A DNA stretch of 51,926 nt. Origin: Chthonomonadales bacterium (GTDB lineage Bacteria; Armatimonadota; Chthonomonadetes; Chthonomonadales; CAJBBX01). Numbering within the stretch: the stretch's first letter is position 1; every line of letters starts with the position of its first letter. Both the position numbers and the translations under genes were made by a program. The stretch is from positions 1-51,926 of the forward strand of contig JABWBA010000015.1 of assembly GCA_013360745.1 (NCBI GenBank), given 5' to 3'. Below, piece after piece: positions 34,199 through 43,423 of this stretch. The notes beneath the pieces were generated by a model. The model had not been told where the DNA came from. It ran no database searches and saw only the letters and a list, made by a program, of their open reading frames with translations.

Positions 34199-34276
34199 GA
34201 TCTCATCGCCAGGCAGGCATCGGGCGGTTGCATCGGCACACAGGTTATGGTCGATGTTGTCGTAGATCTGCGGCAT
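34199..34276 (-). pseudogene. Possible N-terminal scrap of a PLD/helicase gene fused in frame to DUF433
   Basis: Upstream and in frame with DUF433 the codons read MPQIYDNIDHNL, which resembles the start of large helicases with an N-terminal phospholipase-D-like domain (MxxIYDNIxxxLxxAL). The similarity ends after about 12 residues. The match is short, so this is tentative. Confidence 0.3.
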
Positions 34277-34318
34277 GGCGGCTCAGCGCTCCCCTGTTCT
34301 CTGGTTGTGTGGTGCGGT

Positions 34319-35302
34319 TTATGCCTTCCAGGCCTCGACGAGACCATAGTGGTTCTCTTCGTTATGGATGAGGCGAGGGCGGCTGAAGCCTGCTTCGACG
34401 AGTCCCAGGCTGATCTCCTCCATGGTGTAGCTGTTGCCGCCCCGGGTGGCGCAGAGCATGTTGATGGCGAAGAGGGCTCCGGCGGGCGGGCTGGTGCGGT
34501 CGGGGCTCAGGACGTAATCGCGGACGATGATCCGACCGCCGGGGTTGAGCGCGGCATGGCACCTCGTATAGAGCTCGAGGTTCTGCTCCGGGCTGTTCTG
34601 ATGGATGATGGCGGAGAGGAAGGCGAGGTCGTGGCCAGCGGGCAGGGGATCGGTGTTGTAGTCGCCTCCTACGAGGTCGACCCGGTCGAGCAAGCCCTCG
34701 GCGCCGAGTCGTTCGCGGGCCATCTCGACGACGGCGGGCCGATCGAAGAGGGTGGCGCGGAGGCCGGGATTGGCGCGGAGAAAGGCGATGGTGTAGGTCC
34801 CGGAGGCTCCTCCGATGTCGAGGACCCGGCTCGCGCCGTCGGCTCCGATCCGCTGGATTACGCCGGGGGCCTGGTGGCGGGAGACGACGTGCATCCCTCC
34901 GATGAACGCCCTGAGCTGCGCTTCGGTGCGGAAGTCGTCGGTCGGTATGGCGACCTCGCCCTGGACGATGTCGGTGAGGCGCGACCAGAGCTTCCATGAG
35001 CCGGAGAGGTGGAGGACGATGGGGAGGATGCTCTCGGGCGAATCGCTGGAGAGGAGGCTGCGGGCTTCGTCGGCGCTTTCGTAGACGCCGTTGGCTTTGC
35101 GGAGGAGGCCTATGGCGGTCAATGCGTCGAGGAGGATCTGGGTGGCGCGAAGATCGGTTTGGAGTTCGTCGGCCACTTGCCGGGCGGCGAGGCGAGAGCG
35201 GGAGAGGAGGCTGAAGAGGTCGAGCTCGGCTCCTGTGAGGATGATTCGGCTCTGCATGAACCCTCGGAGGGTCTGCATGAGGTTGGATGCGGCGGTCTGC
35301 AT
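34319..35302 (-). CDS. SAM-dependent O-methyltransferase (AcnB/COMT-like)
   Basis: 327 residues from the ATG at 35302, after AAAGGACAG. An N-terminal winged-helix dimerisation domain (LTGAELDLFSLLSRSRLAAR, ADELQTDLRATQILLDAL) precedes the catalytic Rossmann domain with the SAM-binding motif VLDIGGASGTYTIAFL, and acidic FDRPAVV two strands later. This layout is that of plant-type COMT, hydroxyneurosporene and carminomycin O-methyltransferases. The substrate is probably a small hydroxylated metabolite but is unknown. It stands alone on the minus strand, with no biosynthetic partners next to it. Confidence 0.85.
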   Translation of the reverse strand: MQTAASNLMQTLRGFMQSRIILTGAELDLFSLLSRSRLAARQVADELQTDLRATQILLDALTAIGLLRKANGVYESADEARSLLSSDSPESILPIVLHLSGSWKLWSRLTDIVQGEVAIPTDDFRTEAQLRAFIGGMHVVSRHQAPGVIQRIGADGASRVLDIGGASGTYTIAFLRANPGLRATLFDRPAVVEMARERLGAEGLLDRVDLVGGDYNTDPLPAGHDLAFLSAIIHQNSPEQNLELYTRCHAALNPGGRIIVRDYVLSPDRTSPPAGALFAINMLCATRGGNSYTMEEISLGLVEAGFSRPRLIHNEENHYGLVEAWKA

Positions 35303-35493
35303 GGTGGAGGCTGTCCTTTCTTCCGGCTGGTGGGATCCTGCCAGTATATAATCGTAATACAGCCGCTGGAACCGTCGGGATGAGGACGGTTCCATAACGG
35401 CTGTACCGTATATACAGGAGTACGCCGCGGCGGTCGCCGATATCACAGGAGGTCAGCCGAGCCGGCGCGGAGATGTCCGGTCGTTCGGCTGGT

Positions 35494-37827
35494 TCAGGGA
35501 CTCCGGAACCGGAGGGCGCTGGGCCGCCGGGCGTCGTGGTAGATCGTGTTGAGCTGGACCGTCATCCGGACGGCGGACGCCTCGGGCTCGCCGTAGCCGA
35601 GGTTGCGCGCAAAGAGGGGAAAGCCGTCGGAGGTGATCATGAGCCCGATCCGGTGTCCTTTTGCGAACTCGTGGGCGACGTCCCAGTGGGCGATGCGGAG
35701 CCTGTAGACCGTCCCGGGCTTCAGGAGCTCCGGCTTTTCGAACCCCCGGTGATACCGGGCGCGGATCTTGCCGCCCTGCCCGATGACCCGGATGCCGCCC
35801 TGTTCGTCGATGTCGACCACGGTGGCGTAGAGGTCGGTATCCCGCGCGGTTGAGGCGATATACAGTTCGACGTCGACCGGCGCCATCATGACGAGCGGCG
35901 CTTCGAGGGGCTGGGACTTATAGATCAGCGTGTCCTGATCCTTCGGCTCCAGCTTCACGCGGGTATTCGCCGTGGTCGGATCCTGCGATTTGAGCTCGTC
36001 GGGGATGGCGGCCCGGGCCGGATTGTAGGCGTATCGATCGGGCTCCTGGGGACCGGACGGGCGGGATTCGGCGAGTTCGCCGACGGAATCGGGACCGTTG
36101 GCGGGGCCGGCGGAGCTCAGGTAGAGGGTGCGCTCGCGGGAGCGCGGCGCCGGCCAATCGGCGAGATCGACCCATCGATTGGCGCCGGTGACGAAGACGC
36201 GCACTTTCGGGACGTTCTGAAGCCCGACGTCCTTGCCCTTGAGCCACGTATCGAACCAGCGGAGGTACAGGGAGTCGAGCTCGAGGATGGCCTGCGGGCC
36301 GTAGTCGACGTCGCCCAGCCGCGAGGTGGTGTTGAAGGCGTGGGTCCACGGCCCGTAGATGAGCCACTGGTTGGTCCGACCCAGGCGGCGCATGGCCTCC
36401 CAGTTCAGCTTCGTCCCGATACCGTCCCCGTCCCACCAACCGCTGATCTGCAGGGCCGGGATGGTGACGCCCTTGAGATCGGCCATGAAGTTCGCGGGAC
36501 CGAACTCGGAGGGACGGGTTCGGGTCCACCATTGATCGATGAACGGGACATCCTTGCCCAGGAGCTTATCGTCGACTTCGGATATCGGCAGCGCCTTGAG
36601 GCTGTCGAGATTCGTGAGCTTCGGCAGGCTGGTGATCGGCCCTTTGTCTCGGACGACGGCAGCCCACCACACGCCTCCGTACAGGAACGGGATGCCGTGG
36701 TCGATCGGGAAGTTATAGAACGGATCGGGCGGCGACACCTGCGGCACGATGCATTTGAGCGCCGGATGCCGTTCGACGGCGGCGTACCACTGCACCCAGG
36801 CGACGTAACTTCCGCCGATCATCCCCACGGATCCGTTGGACCAGGGCTGCTTGCTGATCCAGTCGATGGTGTCGTAGCCGTCGGCCCGTTCATGGACCAG
36901 CGGCGTCCAATCGCCGTCGCTCTGCCCGCGGCCCCGCACGTCCTGTACGATCCACACGTAGCCCCGGCGAGCCCACCATTCCGCTCCGGTCTTATAGCCG
37001 GCTTTGCCGTAGGGAGTGCGGACCAGAATGGTCGGATAGCGCCCGTCACCGACGGGCCGGGCAAGATCGGCGGAGAGCTCGACACCGTCCCGCATGGGGA
37101 TGCGGAGGTTGCTCTCGGCCTTCGGGAGGTTATCGGGCTGGCTCAGCTCCTTCATCTTGAGCGTCGGATCGAGGATCAGCTCCTCCCAGCCGGGCGTGAT
37201 CCCCTTGAAGAACTGCGTCGGGACGTTCCAGCCGATGACCTGCCGGTCTTCGGTGGTGAAGACCTCGATATCGACGGTGGCAAAGCGAACCTGATAGACC
37301 TGGGCGGACTGCGGCTGGCCGTTGACGACGACGGAGCGGGCGGCACGCCGACTGACATCGACCTTGAGGGCGATTCCGTTGTCCAGAAGGAGCACATCGA
37401 ACGATCGCGGATCGGTCGCCGTGGGCGGATAGGCCGCGATGATGGCGCTGCTGAGGGCGGGATGGTAGTTCGCAAAGACGATGGCGCTCGGCTTGTACGG
37501 CGCCTCCTGCTTCTTGCCCGCTACGTCCGCCACCACCCTGCCGTCCTTCACCGTAATCGTAACGGTCACGCCTCCGCCGCTCTGTACGAGGGCGTACTCG
37601 ACGAGCAGACCCTCGACGAACCGGCCGGTGAGCCTGCTCTCGATCTTCTGGCCGGCGAGGTTGAGGTTGGTAACGGACGTGAAGGAGCCGTCCGCCTGCC
37701 GTTCATAGGTGTTGGATCCGGCGTCGGCGCCCATTAAGGTGAAGCGAATCTCCTGCTTCTGGGCGAACGCCGTGGCGGAGACGAAAGCGAGGAAGACGAA
37801 CGGAATACACCGGACCTTTCGGATCAT
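35494..37827 (-). CDS. Secreted CocE/NonD (X-Pro dipeptidyl-peptidase) family hydrolase
   Basis: 777 residues with signal peptide MIRKVRCIPFVFLAFVSATAFA. Residues about 20-235 are a beta-rich N-terminal extension of unknown role. Residues about 240-550 are an alpha/beta hydrolase with IPMRDGVELSADLARP, the oxyanion-region YGKAGY, and catalytic serine in GGSYVAW; the usual GGSYGG is altered after the serine. GWWDG and GPWTHAF supply the Asp and His. The C-terminal jelly-roll of the PepX_C type ends the protein (YRLRIAHWDVAHEFAKGHRI). The triad looks complete, so it is probably an exported esterase or peptidase. It is 77 bp downstream of the mannosidase gene on the same strand. Confidence 0.85.
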   Translation of the reverse strand: MIRKVRCIPFVFLAFVSATAFAQKQEIRFTLMGADAGSNTYERQADGSFTSVTNLNLAGQKIESRLTGRFVEGLLVEYALVQSGGGVTVTITVKDGRVVADVAGKKQEAPYKPSAIVFANYHPALSSAIIAAYPPTATDPRSFDVLLLDNGIALKVDVSRRAARSVVVNGQPQSAQVYQVRFATVDIEVFTTEDRQVIGWNVPTQFFKGITPGWEELILDPTLKMKELSQPDNLPKAESNLRIPMRDGVELSADLARPVGDGRYPTILVRTPYGKAGYKTGAEWWARRGYVWIVQDVRGRGQSDGDWTPLVHERADGYDTIDWISKQPWSNGSVGMIGGSYVAWVQWYAAVERHPALKCIVPQVSPPDPFYNFPIDHGIPFLYGGVWWAAVVRDKGPITSLPKLTNLDSLKALPISEVDDKLLGKDVPFIDQWWTRTRPSEFGPANFMADLKGVTIPALQISGWWDGDGIGTKLNWEAMRRLGRTNQWLIYGPWTHAFNTTSRLGDVDYGPQAILELDSLYLRWFDTWLKGKDVGLQNVPKVRVFVTGANRWVDLADWPAPRSRERTLYLSSAGPANGPDSVGELAESRPSGPQEPDRYAYNPARAAIPDELKSQDPTTANTRVKLEPKDQDTLIYKSQPLEAPLVMMAPVDVELYIASTARDTDLYATVVDIDEQGGIRVIGQGGKIRARYHRGFEKPELLKPGTVYRLRIAHWDVAHEFAKGHRIGLMITSDGFPLFARNLGYGEPEASAVRMTVQLNTIYHDARRPSALRFRSP

Positions 37828-37904
37828 ATCCAGACTACTCCCCGGTCACACGCTTGGTTTCAACGTGCAGGATGACGGGCGCTATGCCCGCGGATGTGGC
37901 GTCT

Positions 37905-40484
37905 TCATCGGTCAACGCTGGCCGACAGTGTGCCGGAGCGCCCGGCGCAGGCATTGCCCGGATCGACGGTAGATCCGAGCGCGAGTCGGACCTGACGGAT
38001 CTCGAACGGCCGCAGGCTCAGTTCGACCGTTCCGTCCACGATCGGCTCCGGCGTGGCGGACCGTCCGAGCAGATCGGTGGTCCATGCGGCCGATACCGGC
38101 CACGGGAGCTTGAGGAGCACGGAGGGCGCACCGCGTCCGTGCGCCTCATAGAGCCGGCAGATCCAGTCCCCGCCCGGCGTCGCCTGGAGAGCGGTGAGCA
38201 TCACGCCGGACGGCAGCGCGCCGAACGCCCCCCATCGAACCGGCAGACGCCCCTCCCTGGGTTCCGACGGAACGGCGTGCAGCGGATGGTTGAGTTCGGC
38301 TGCGTGCCGATCGACGCCGGCCGATCGCCAATCGCCCCGGTGCGGCGCCAGTCCGTATACGAAGGCCCGCTCCACCCCCTCCTCGAAGCCGGTATCGGAA
38401 CCCATGCCCGGTTCGTAGCCGCCGCCAAAGCCGTACGCTACGATGTTGGTCGAGCGCATCAGCGATAGGAGGAGCGCCCCGTCGGCGACGTTGGCGCCCG
38501 GCAGCCCGACGTTGAGGAGCCCGAGGCCGACGCCGTCGCCCGAATAGTCGATCCAGTTCTGAGCCGGGTACTCGATCCCTTCGGGGCGCTCGACGACCCC
38601 GAAGGGTATCTCGTCGACCCTGCGGCCGGCCTTGATCGATGTCGGAAATGCAGACCGATAACGGACAAATCGCTCGTGGTTCACGATCGTCGTCCGAAAC
38701 TCGACCCGATCGGAATCCGTCGTCAACCGCACCCGGGTTTCGGCCCGGCCGGAGCCGAGCTTCATCATCGCCCGAACCTCGGTATAGACGGGACCGCGCA
38801 GGATCTCGCACCGAAGCGTCGTGCCGCTCCGGGCGTCGGAGGCGATCGGATGCCGGTCCCGCATGGCGATCCGACTGCCGCCGTCCAGCGGCCGGTAGGG
38901 CTCCCAGAGATCCCCCTCGTCGGTCTCCTGCAGCAGGATCGCCGGACCCGACAGCGCACATGGGCCGTCCGGACGGCCGAGCGCGGTCAGGGCTCCGTTC
39001 CGATCGAACGAGGCCCTGATATGGTCGGTGACGACGTCGACCGCGGTCGTGACCTCTGTCCATACGGGTTCGACCGTCTCCTCGTCGACGCCGAGGGCAT
39101 GGTAGACCGCATGCCCCATCGCGGGCACGTCGACCGCGGTAAACGCGATCCGGGCGGTTACGAGGGCGCCGTCTGCATGCCGGACCGCCTCGACGATCTG
39201 CGCGGGCAGGCTCCGCCCCGCCGCGTCCCTCAGCCGAACGCCGCGGATGCCCTGCTCGGCAAAGCCGAGATCGATCTCGACCAGATCGGTACGGTCCCAT
39301 GGCAGTGTATTCACGACGACGATCGGCGTCCCATCGCCCCGCGTATCGACGCAGCCCGCATACTGGGCAAGGCGGCTTCGAAGAGCCTCCTCGGCGCGAT
39401 ACAGCGATCGGCCGTAGGAGGCCAGCGTATCCTCATAGACCCGGTCGGTCATCACCCCGGCCATGAGGTCATGGGCCTGGTTGAAGAGGGCGGGCTCCCA
39501 GGCGTCCCAGAGGGGGTCGTCGTGCCCGGAGACCCGAAGCGCCGTCAGGACGGCTCCGATCTTCTCGGCATCGGTCAGCAGGGTCTCGATGCGTCGGGTG
39601 GTCTGCTTCAGCTCGATTCGGCTGGAGTAGGCCCCCTGGAACACGGGGTTCAACTCGCCTCGGATCACCGGCCATGAGTCGTTCGGCTGCGTCAGCGCTT
39701 CATAGTCCGCCGGTGTCCCGATCTGCACGTCGAGCGCTCGGCCCGGTCGGCGGTTCATCGCGCGGACGAGCGGCGCGAGATGCGCCTCGGGTTCGCAGAC
39801 GTCCGCCCCTGCGGGACCCACCCGGATGTCGCCGTGCGCGTAGGGCTCCAGCATCCGGTACCGTTCTTCCATGAACGCCGCGAAGGCGGTCGGCTCATCG
39901 GGCGATCCGTAGGCCATCGCGTAGCTATGGGGCAGCCAGCGCGCGGGCAGCCGCGTCCCATCGATCCCTTCCCACAGGAACTCGGCGGGCGTCTCCGGCG
40001 ACGGCACGCCCCGGAAGAACCAGAAGGACCGAAAGCCCGCCAGACTCAGCAGCTGCGGAGTCTGGGCATGGTGGCCGAAGGTATCCAGCTGCCACGCGAT
40101 CGGCGCCTCGACGCCCAGCTCCCGCTCCATGAACCCCCTGCCGTACAGGATCTGGCGCACCAGCGCCTCGGGGCCGGGGATGTTCCCGTCGTGCATCACG
40201 TGCGTGCCGCCGACGATGGCCAGGCGCCCCGATGCCACCATGCTTCGGAACGCCGCGCGGCATTCGGGATAGCGCTCGAGGAACGGCTGGATGTAACACG
40301 ATTGATCGAGGGTGAAGCGGTAGTCGGGATCGGCCTCGAGGAGCTGGAGCGCCCGGAGGATGTTCGGCAGGCCGAGCGTGAGATAGGCCTCGCGCGTTTG
40401 GAACACAGCCCCCTCCCAGTGCGTATGCGGCACGACGACGAGGAGCGGACGCACTCCCTCGCCTGCGTCGCTATCCGAGCGCAC
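37905..40484 (-). CDS. GH38 alpha-mannosidase
   Basis: 859 residues, no signal peptide, so probably cytoplasmic. The N-terminal catalytic domain begins VVVPHTHWEGAVFQTREAYL, where H22 and E24 occupy the zinc-ligand positions usually filled by His and Asp; the HTHWE form is typical of one bacterial subgroup. QLDTFGHH carries the nucleophile D134, and FNQAHDLMAG the distal histidine. The middle and C-terminal beta domains are complete. Translation starts at GTG 40484, overlapping the transaminase gene by 14 bp. It would trim alpha-mannosides after uptake. Confidence 0.9.
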   Translation of the reverse strand: MRSDSDAGEGVRPLLVVVPHTHWEGAVFQTREAYLTLGLPNILRALQLLEADPDYRFTLDQSCYIQPFLERYPECRAAFRSMVASGRLAIVGGTHVMHDGNIPGPEALVRQILYGRGFMERELGVEAPIAWQLDTFGHHAQTPQLLSLAGFRSFWFFRGVPSPETPAEFLWEGIDGTRLPARWLPHSYAMAYGSPDEPTAFAAFMEERYRMLEPYAHGDIRVGPAGADVCEPEAHLAPLVRAMNRRPGRALDVQIGTPADYEALTQPNDSWPVIRGELNPVFQGAYSSRIELKQTTRRIETLLTDAEKIGAVLTALRVSGHDDPLWDAWEPALFNQAHDLMAGVMTDRVYEDTLASYGRSLYRAEEALRSRLAQYAGCVDTRGDGTPIVVVNTLPWDRTDLVEIDLGFAEQGIRGVRLRDAAGRSLPAQIVEAVRHADGALVTARIAFTAVDVPAMGHAVYHALGVDEETVEPVWTEVTTAVDVVTDHIRASFDRNGALTALGRPDGPCALSGPAILLQETDEGDLWEPYRPLDGGSRIAMRDRHPIASDARSGTTLRCEILRGPVYTEVRAMMKLGSGRAETRVRLTTDSDRVEFRTTIVNHERFVRYRSAFPTSIKAGRRVDEIPFGVVERPEGIEYPAQNWIDYSGDGVGLGLLNVGLPGANVADGALLLSLMRSTNIVAYGFGGGYEPGMGSDTGFEEGVERAFVYGLAPHRGDWRSAGVDRHAAELNHPLHAVPSEPREGRLPVRWGAFGALPSGVMLTALQATPGGDWICRLYEAHGRGAPSVLLKLPWPVSAAWTTDLLGRSATPEPIVDGTVELSLRPFEIRQVRLALGSTVDPGNACAGRSGTLSASVDR

Positions 40485-41343
40485 GGGCCACCCGTTCGCG
40501 CCAGAGCCCCTGCAGACGCCGAGTCAGCGGTCCGGGCCGACCATCGGCCACCGGTCGATCGTCGATGCGGACGATCGGCGCCACCTCATAGGACGTCGCG
40601 GTCAAGAACGCCTCTTCGAGCCGGGGCAGATCGGAGGCGGCGATGGGCTCTTCCCGCACGGCGATGCCCGCCGCCCGGCAATCCTCGAGCACGCCCCCAC
40701 GAGTGATGCCGGCCAGGATGCGCTGGTTCAGCGGGTGCGTGCGCACCACGCCATCAAGGACGCCGAAGAACGTCGTATGCGTCCCCTCGGTGACATAGCC
40801 GTCTCGTACGAGCACGGCTTCCCGCGCTCCCCGCTCCCGTGCGATCTGGATGGCGAGGACGTTGGCCATCAGCCCGATGGCCTTGATGTCGCAGCGCGCC
40901 CAGCGGAGGTCCTCCGTCGTGATCACGGAGAGGCCGTCGGCCCGGGCCGCGGTTACATCGGGGACAGCAGCAGCCGACAGATAGAGACTCGGCGGTACGG
41001 ACGGGTCGGGGAACGGATGGCTCCGGGGAGCCGTCCCACGGGTGATCTGCAGATAGACGACCGCCTCGTCGACGCCGGGCAGCGACCGATCGATAAGCTC
41101 GATCATCGTGGGTTCGACCCAGTCGAGGTCCGTAAGCGCGATTCGGGCCTCATCGAGGCTCCGCCGCAGCCGGGCCATATGCTCCTCGAAGAGAAACAGC
41201 CGCGCTCCATAGGCCCGGACGACTTCGTAGACCCCATCGGCGAACACAAAGCCCCGGTCGTCGGGGCTCACCGCCGCAGCTTCGCGCGCGATGAACACCC
41301 CGTCGGCGTACCGTTCGTTCCGCAGGTAGACCACGTCGCTCAT
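40471..41343 (-). CDS. Class IV aminotransferase, D-amino-acid transaminase-like
   Basis: 290 residues, the usual length. The PLP lysine is K154 in RCDIKAIGLMANVLA, E186 follows in VTEGTHTTFFGV, and TATSYEVAPIVRIDDRPV lies near the end. These features, especially RCDIK, favour D-alanine transaminase over branched-chain or ADC lyase members. It would supply D-glutamate or D-alanine for cell wall or other D-amino acids, using PLP in the cytoplasm. The final 14 bp overlap the alpha-mannosidase gene, so both are on one message. It diverges from the GH127 gene over 178 bp. Confidence 0.88.
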   Translation of the reverse strand: MSDVVYLRNERYADGVFIAREAAAVSPDDRGFVFADGVYEVVRAYGARLFLFEEHMARLRRSLDEARIALTDLDWVEPTMIELIDRSLPGVDEAVVYLQITRGTAPRSHPFPDPSVPPSLYLSAAAVPDVTAARADGLSVITTEDLRWARCDIKAIGLMANVLAIQIARERGAREAVLVRDGYVTEGTHTTFFGVLDGVVRTHPLNQRILAGITRGGVLEDCRAAGIAVREEPIAASDLPRLEEAFLTATSYEVAPIVRIDDRPVADGRPGPLTRRLQGLWRERVARALG

Positions 41344-41521
41344 CGTTGAGGCATTCGCCGACTCCCGTCTCGTTTCCTGCCGAATCCGGCCCCAACCCCG
41401 AGGGCTGATAGGACGGCCCGACGAAGATTGCGCCGAGGATCTCGGCCGCCGACGGGAGGAGCGGGTAGGGCGCAGAGGGAACTACAAGCCTGTACCATAC
41501 TGTTAGTATAGAGGAGCGCTC

Positions 41522-43423
41522 TTGACCGAACTCCAACCGAATGGACCGCCACTCCAGCCTTCCGCGATGATCCCCCTGGCCCTGGGGGCAGTCCAGCCTC
41601 GGGGATGGCTGCGGGATCAATGCCGGCTACAGGCCGACGGCCTTACCGGCCACCTCGAGAGCGCGTGGCCCGACCTCGGACCCGACAATATGTGGCTTGG
41701 GGGCAGGACCGAAGGATGGGAGCGGGGCCCCTATTACCTCGATGGGCTCGTGCCCCTCGCGTATATCCTCGACGACGCGCCGCTGAAGGCGCGAGCGCAG
41801 CGCTGGATCGAGTCGATCCTCTCCATGCAGACAGCGGACGGTTGGATCGGGCCGGTCGAAGCCCCCGGCCGTAAGCCGTACGACCCCTGGCCGATCTTCA
41901 TCCTCATGAAGGTCCTGACCCAGTACCACGATGCGGTCGGCGACCCCCGGGTGATCCCTTTCCTGTCGGCGTTCTGCGGTTACCTTGCACGGAACCTCGA
42001 AGCGCAGCCGCTCCGCGACTGGGGGCAGCACCGCTGGGCCGACGGGGTCCTCTCGATCCACTGGCTGTACAACCGAACGGGCGACGAGAACCTGCTGGAT
42101 GTGGCCCGCATCCTCGCCGTTCAGGGCTACGACTGGCGCCTGCACTTCGCTGACTTCCACTACACCTCGAAGACGCCGCGGGAGGCGTGCATTCTCCCAA
42201 CCCATGTGGTCAACAACGCCATGGCGATCAAGTCGGGCGGCGTTTGGTGGAGGCAGAGCGGCGACCCCGACGATCGGCAATCGGTCTATCAGGCCATCGC
42301 GATGCTGGACCGGTACCATGGTCAGGCCACCGGCATCTTCACGGGCGATGAGCATTACGCCGGCCTGGAACCGACCCAGGGCGCCGAGCTCTGCGCCGTC
42401 GTCGAGTACATGTACTCCCTCGAAGAACTCCTCGCCATTCTCGGCGATCCGGCGCTGGCCGACAGGCTGGAGCGGATCGCCTGCAACGCCCTGCCCGGCA
42501 CGTGCACCGCCGATATGTGGGCGCATCAGTACGACCAGCAGGCCAACCAGACGCTCTGCACCATCGCCCCCCGCCCGTGGACCAACAACCTGGACGACTC
42601 GAACATCTACGGGCTGGAGCCGAACTTCGGCTGCTGCACCGCCAACTACCACCAGGGGTGGCCCAAGCTGGTCCGACATCTCTGGATGGCCACGCCCGAA
42701 GGCGGGCTCGCCGCCGTCGCGTACGGCCCCTCCGAGCTGAGCGCGACGGTCGGGGGCGTCCCCCTGCGAATCCATGAGGAAACCGAGTACCCCTTCAAAG
42801 GGGAGATCCGCCTCCGCATCGATCCGTCGAGTCCCCTCCGGTTTCCGCTGGCTCTGCGGGTTCCGGCCTGGGCCGGCGCCGCCGAGTGGACCGCGAGGAC
42901 GAAGGACCGACCCGAGGAGCGCGCGGTCGCCGAGGCAGGATGGTGCACCATGGAACGGGTCTGGCACGCGGGCGATACCATCACGCTCCGGATCCCCATG
43001 GAGGTCCGAAGGGAGGTCCGCAGCCGCGGCGCCGTGGTCCTGCATCGGGGCCCCCTCGTCTTCTCCCTGCCCATCGGCGTCGAGCGGACTCTGATAAAGG
43101 GCGTTCCGGCGCCGAAGCCGGGCGAGCGGAGCCCCGATTGGGAGCTCCGCCCGACGACCCCGTGGAACTACGCCCTGCACGCCGACGGGCCGATGCGGAT
43201 CCACGAGCGCTCAGTCTCCGGGATCCCCTTCGACCCCGAGAACCCTCCGGTGACGCTGGAGGTCGTCGGGCGACGTGTGCCGGGCTGGACCATGCAGGAG
43301 AATAACGCAGGCCCCGTGCCCGCGTCACCGGTCCAGACCCATGAGGCGGACGAAACCCTCCGCCTCGTGCCCTACGGCAGCGCGCCCCTGCGCATCACGG
43401 AGTTCCCCGTATGTTCGGAATGA
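41522..43423 (+). CDS. GH127-like (DUF1680) beta-L-arabinofuranosidase
   Basis: 633 residues without a signal peptide. The alpha/alpha barrel region (GGRTEGWERGPYYLDGLVPL) is followed by beta domains. The zinc-cysteine active site of GH127 is present: E289-x-C291 (AELCAV) and the adjacent C371-C372 (FGCCTANYHQGWPKL), matching the arrangement of the nucleophilic cysteine in characterised HypBA1. Translation probably begins at TTG 41522 after GAGGAG; ATG 41567 is the alternative. It opens a plus-strand run and overlaps the UroD-like gene by 13 bp. The substrate could be arabinofuranosides or a related sugar. Confidence 0.85.
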   Translation: MTELQPNGPPLQPSAMIPLALGAVQPRGWLRDQCRLQADGLTGHLESAWPDLGPDNMWLGGRTEGWERGPYYLDGLVPLAYILDDAPLKARAQRWIESILSMQTADGWIGPVEAPGRKPYDPWPIFILMKVLTQYHDAVGDPRVIPFLSAFCGYLARNLEAQPLRDWGQHRWADGVLSIHWLYNRTGDENLLDVARILAVQGYDWRLHFADFHYTSKTPREACILPTHVVNNAMAIKSGGVWWRQSGDPDDRQSVYQAIAMLDRYHGQATGIFTGDEHYAGLEPTQGAELCAVVEYMYSLEELLAILGDPALADRLERIACNALPGTCTADMWAHQYDQQANQTLCTIAPRPWTNNLDDSNIYGLEPNFGCCTANYHQGWPKLVRHLWMATPEGGLAAVAYGPSELSATVGGVPLRIHEETEYPFKGEIRLRIDPSSPLRFPLALRVPAWAGAAEWTARTKDRPEERAVAEAGWCTMERVWHAGDTITLRIPMEVRREVRSRGAVVLHRGPLVFSLPIGVERTLIKGVPAPKPGERSPDWELRPTTPWNYALHADGPMRIHERSVSGIPFDPENPPVTLEVVGRRVPGWTMQENNAGPVPASPVQTHEADETLRLVPYGSAPLRITEFPVCSE

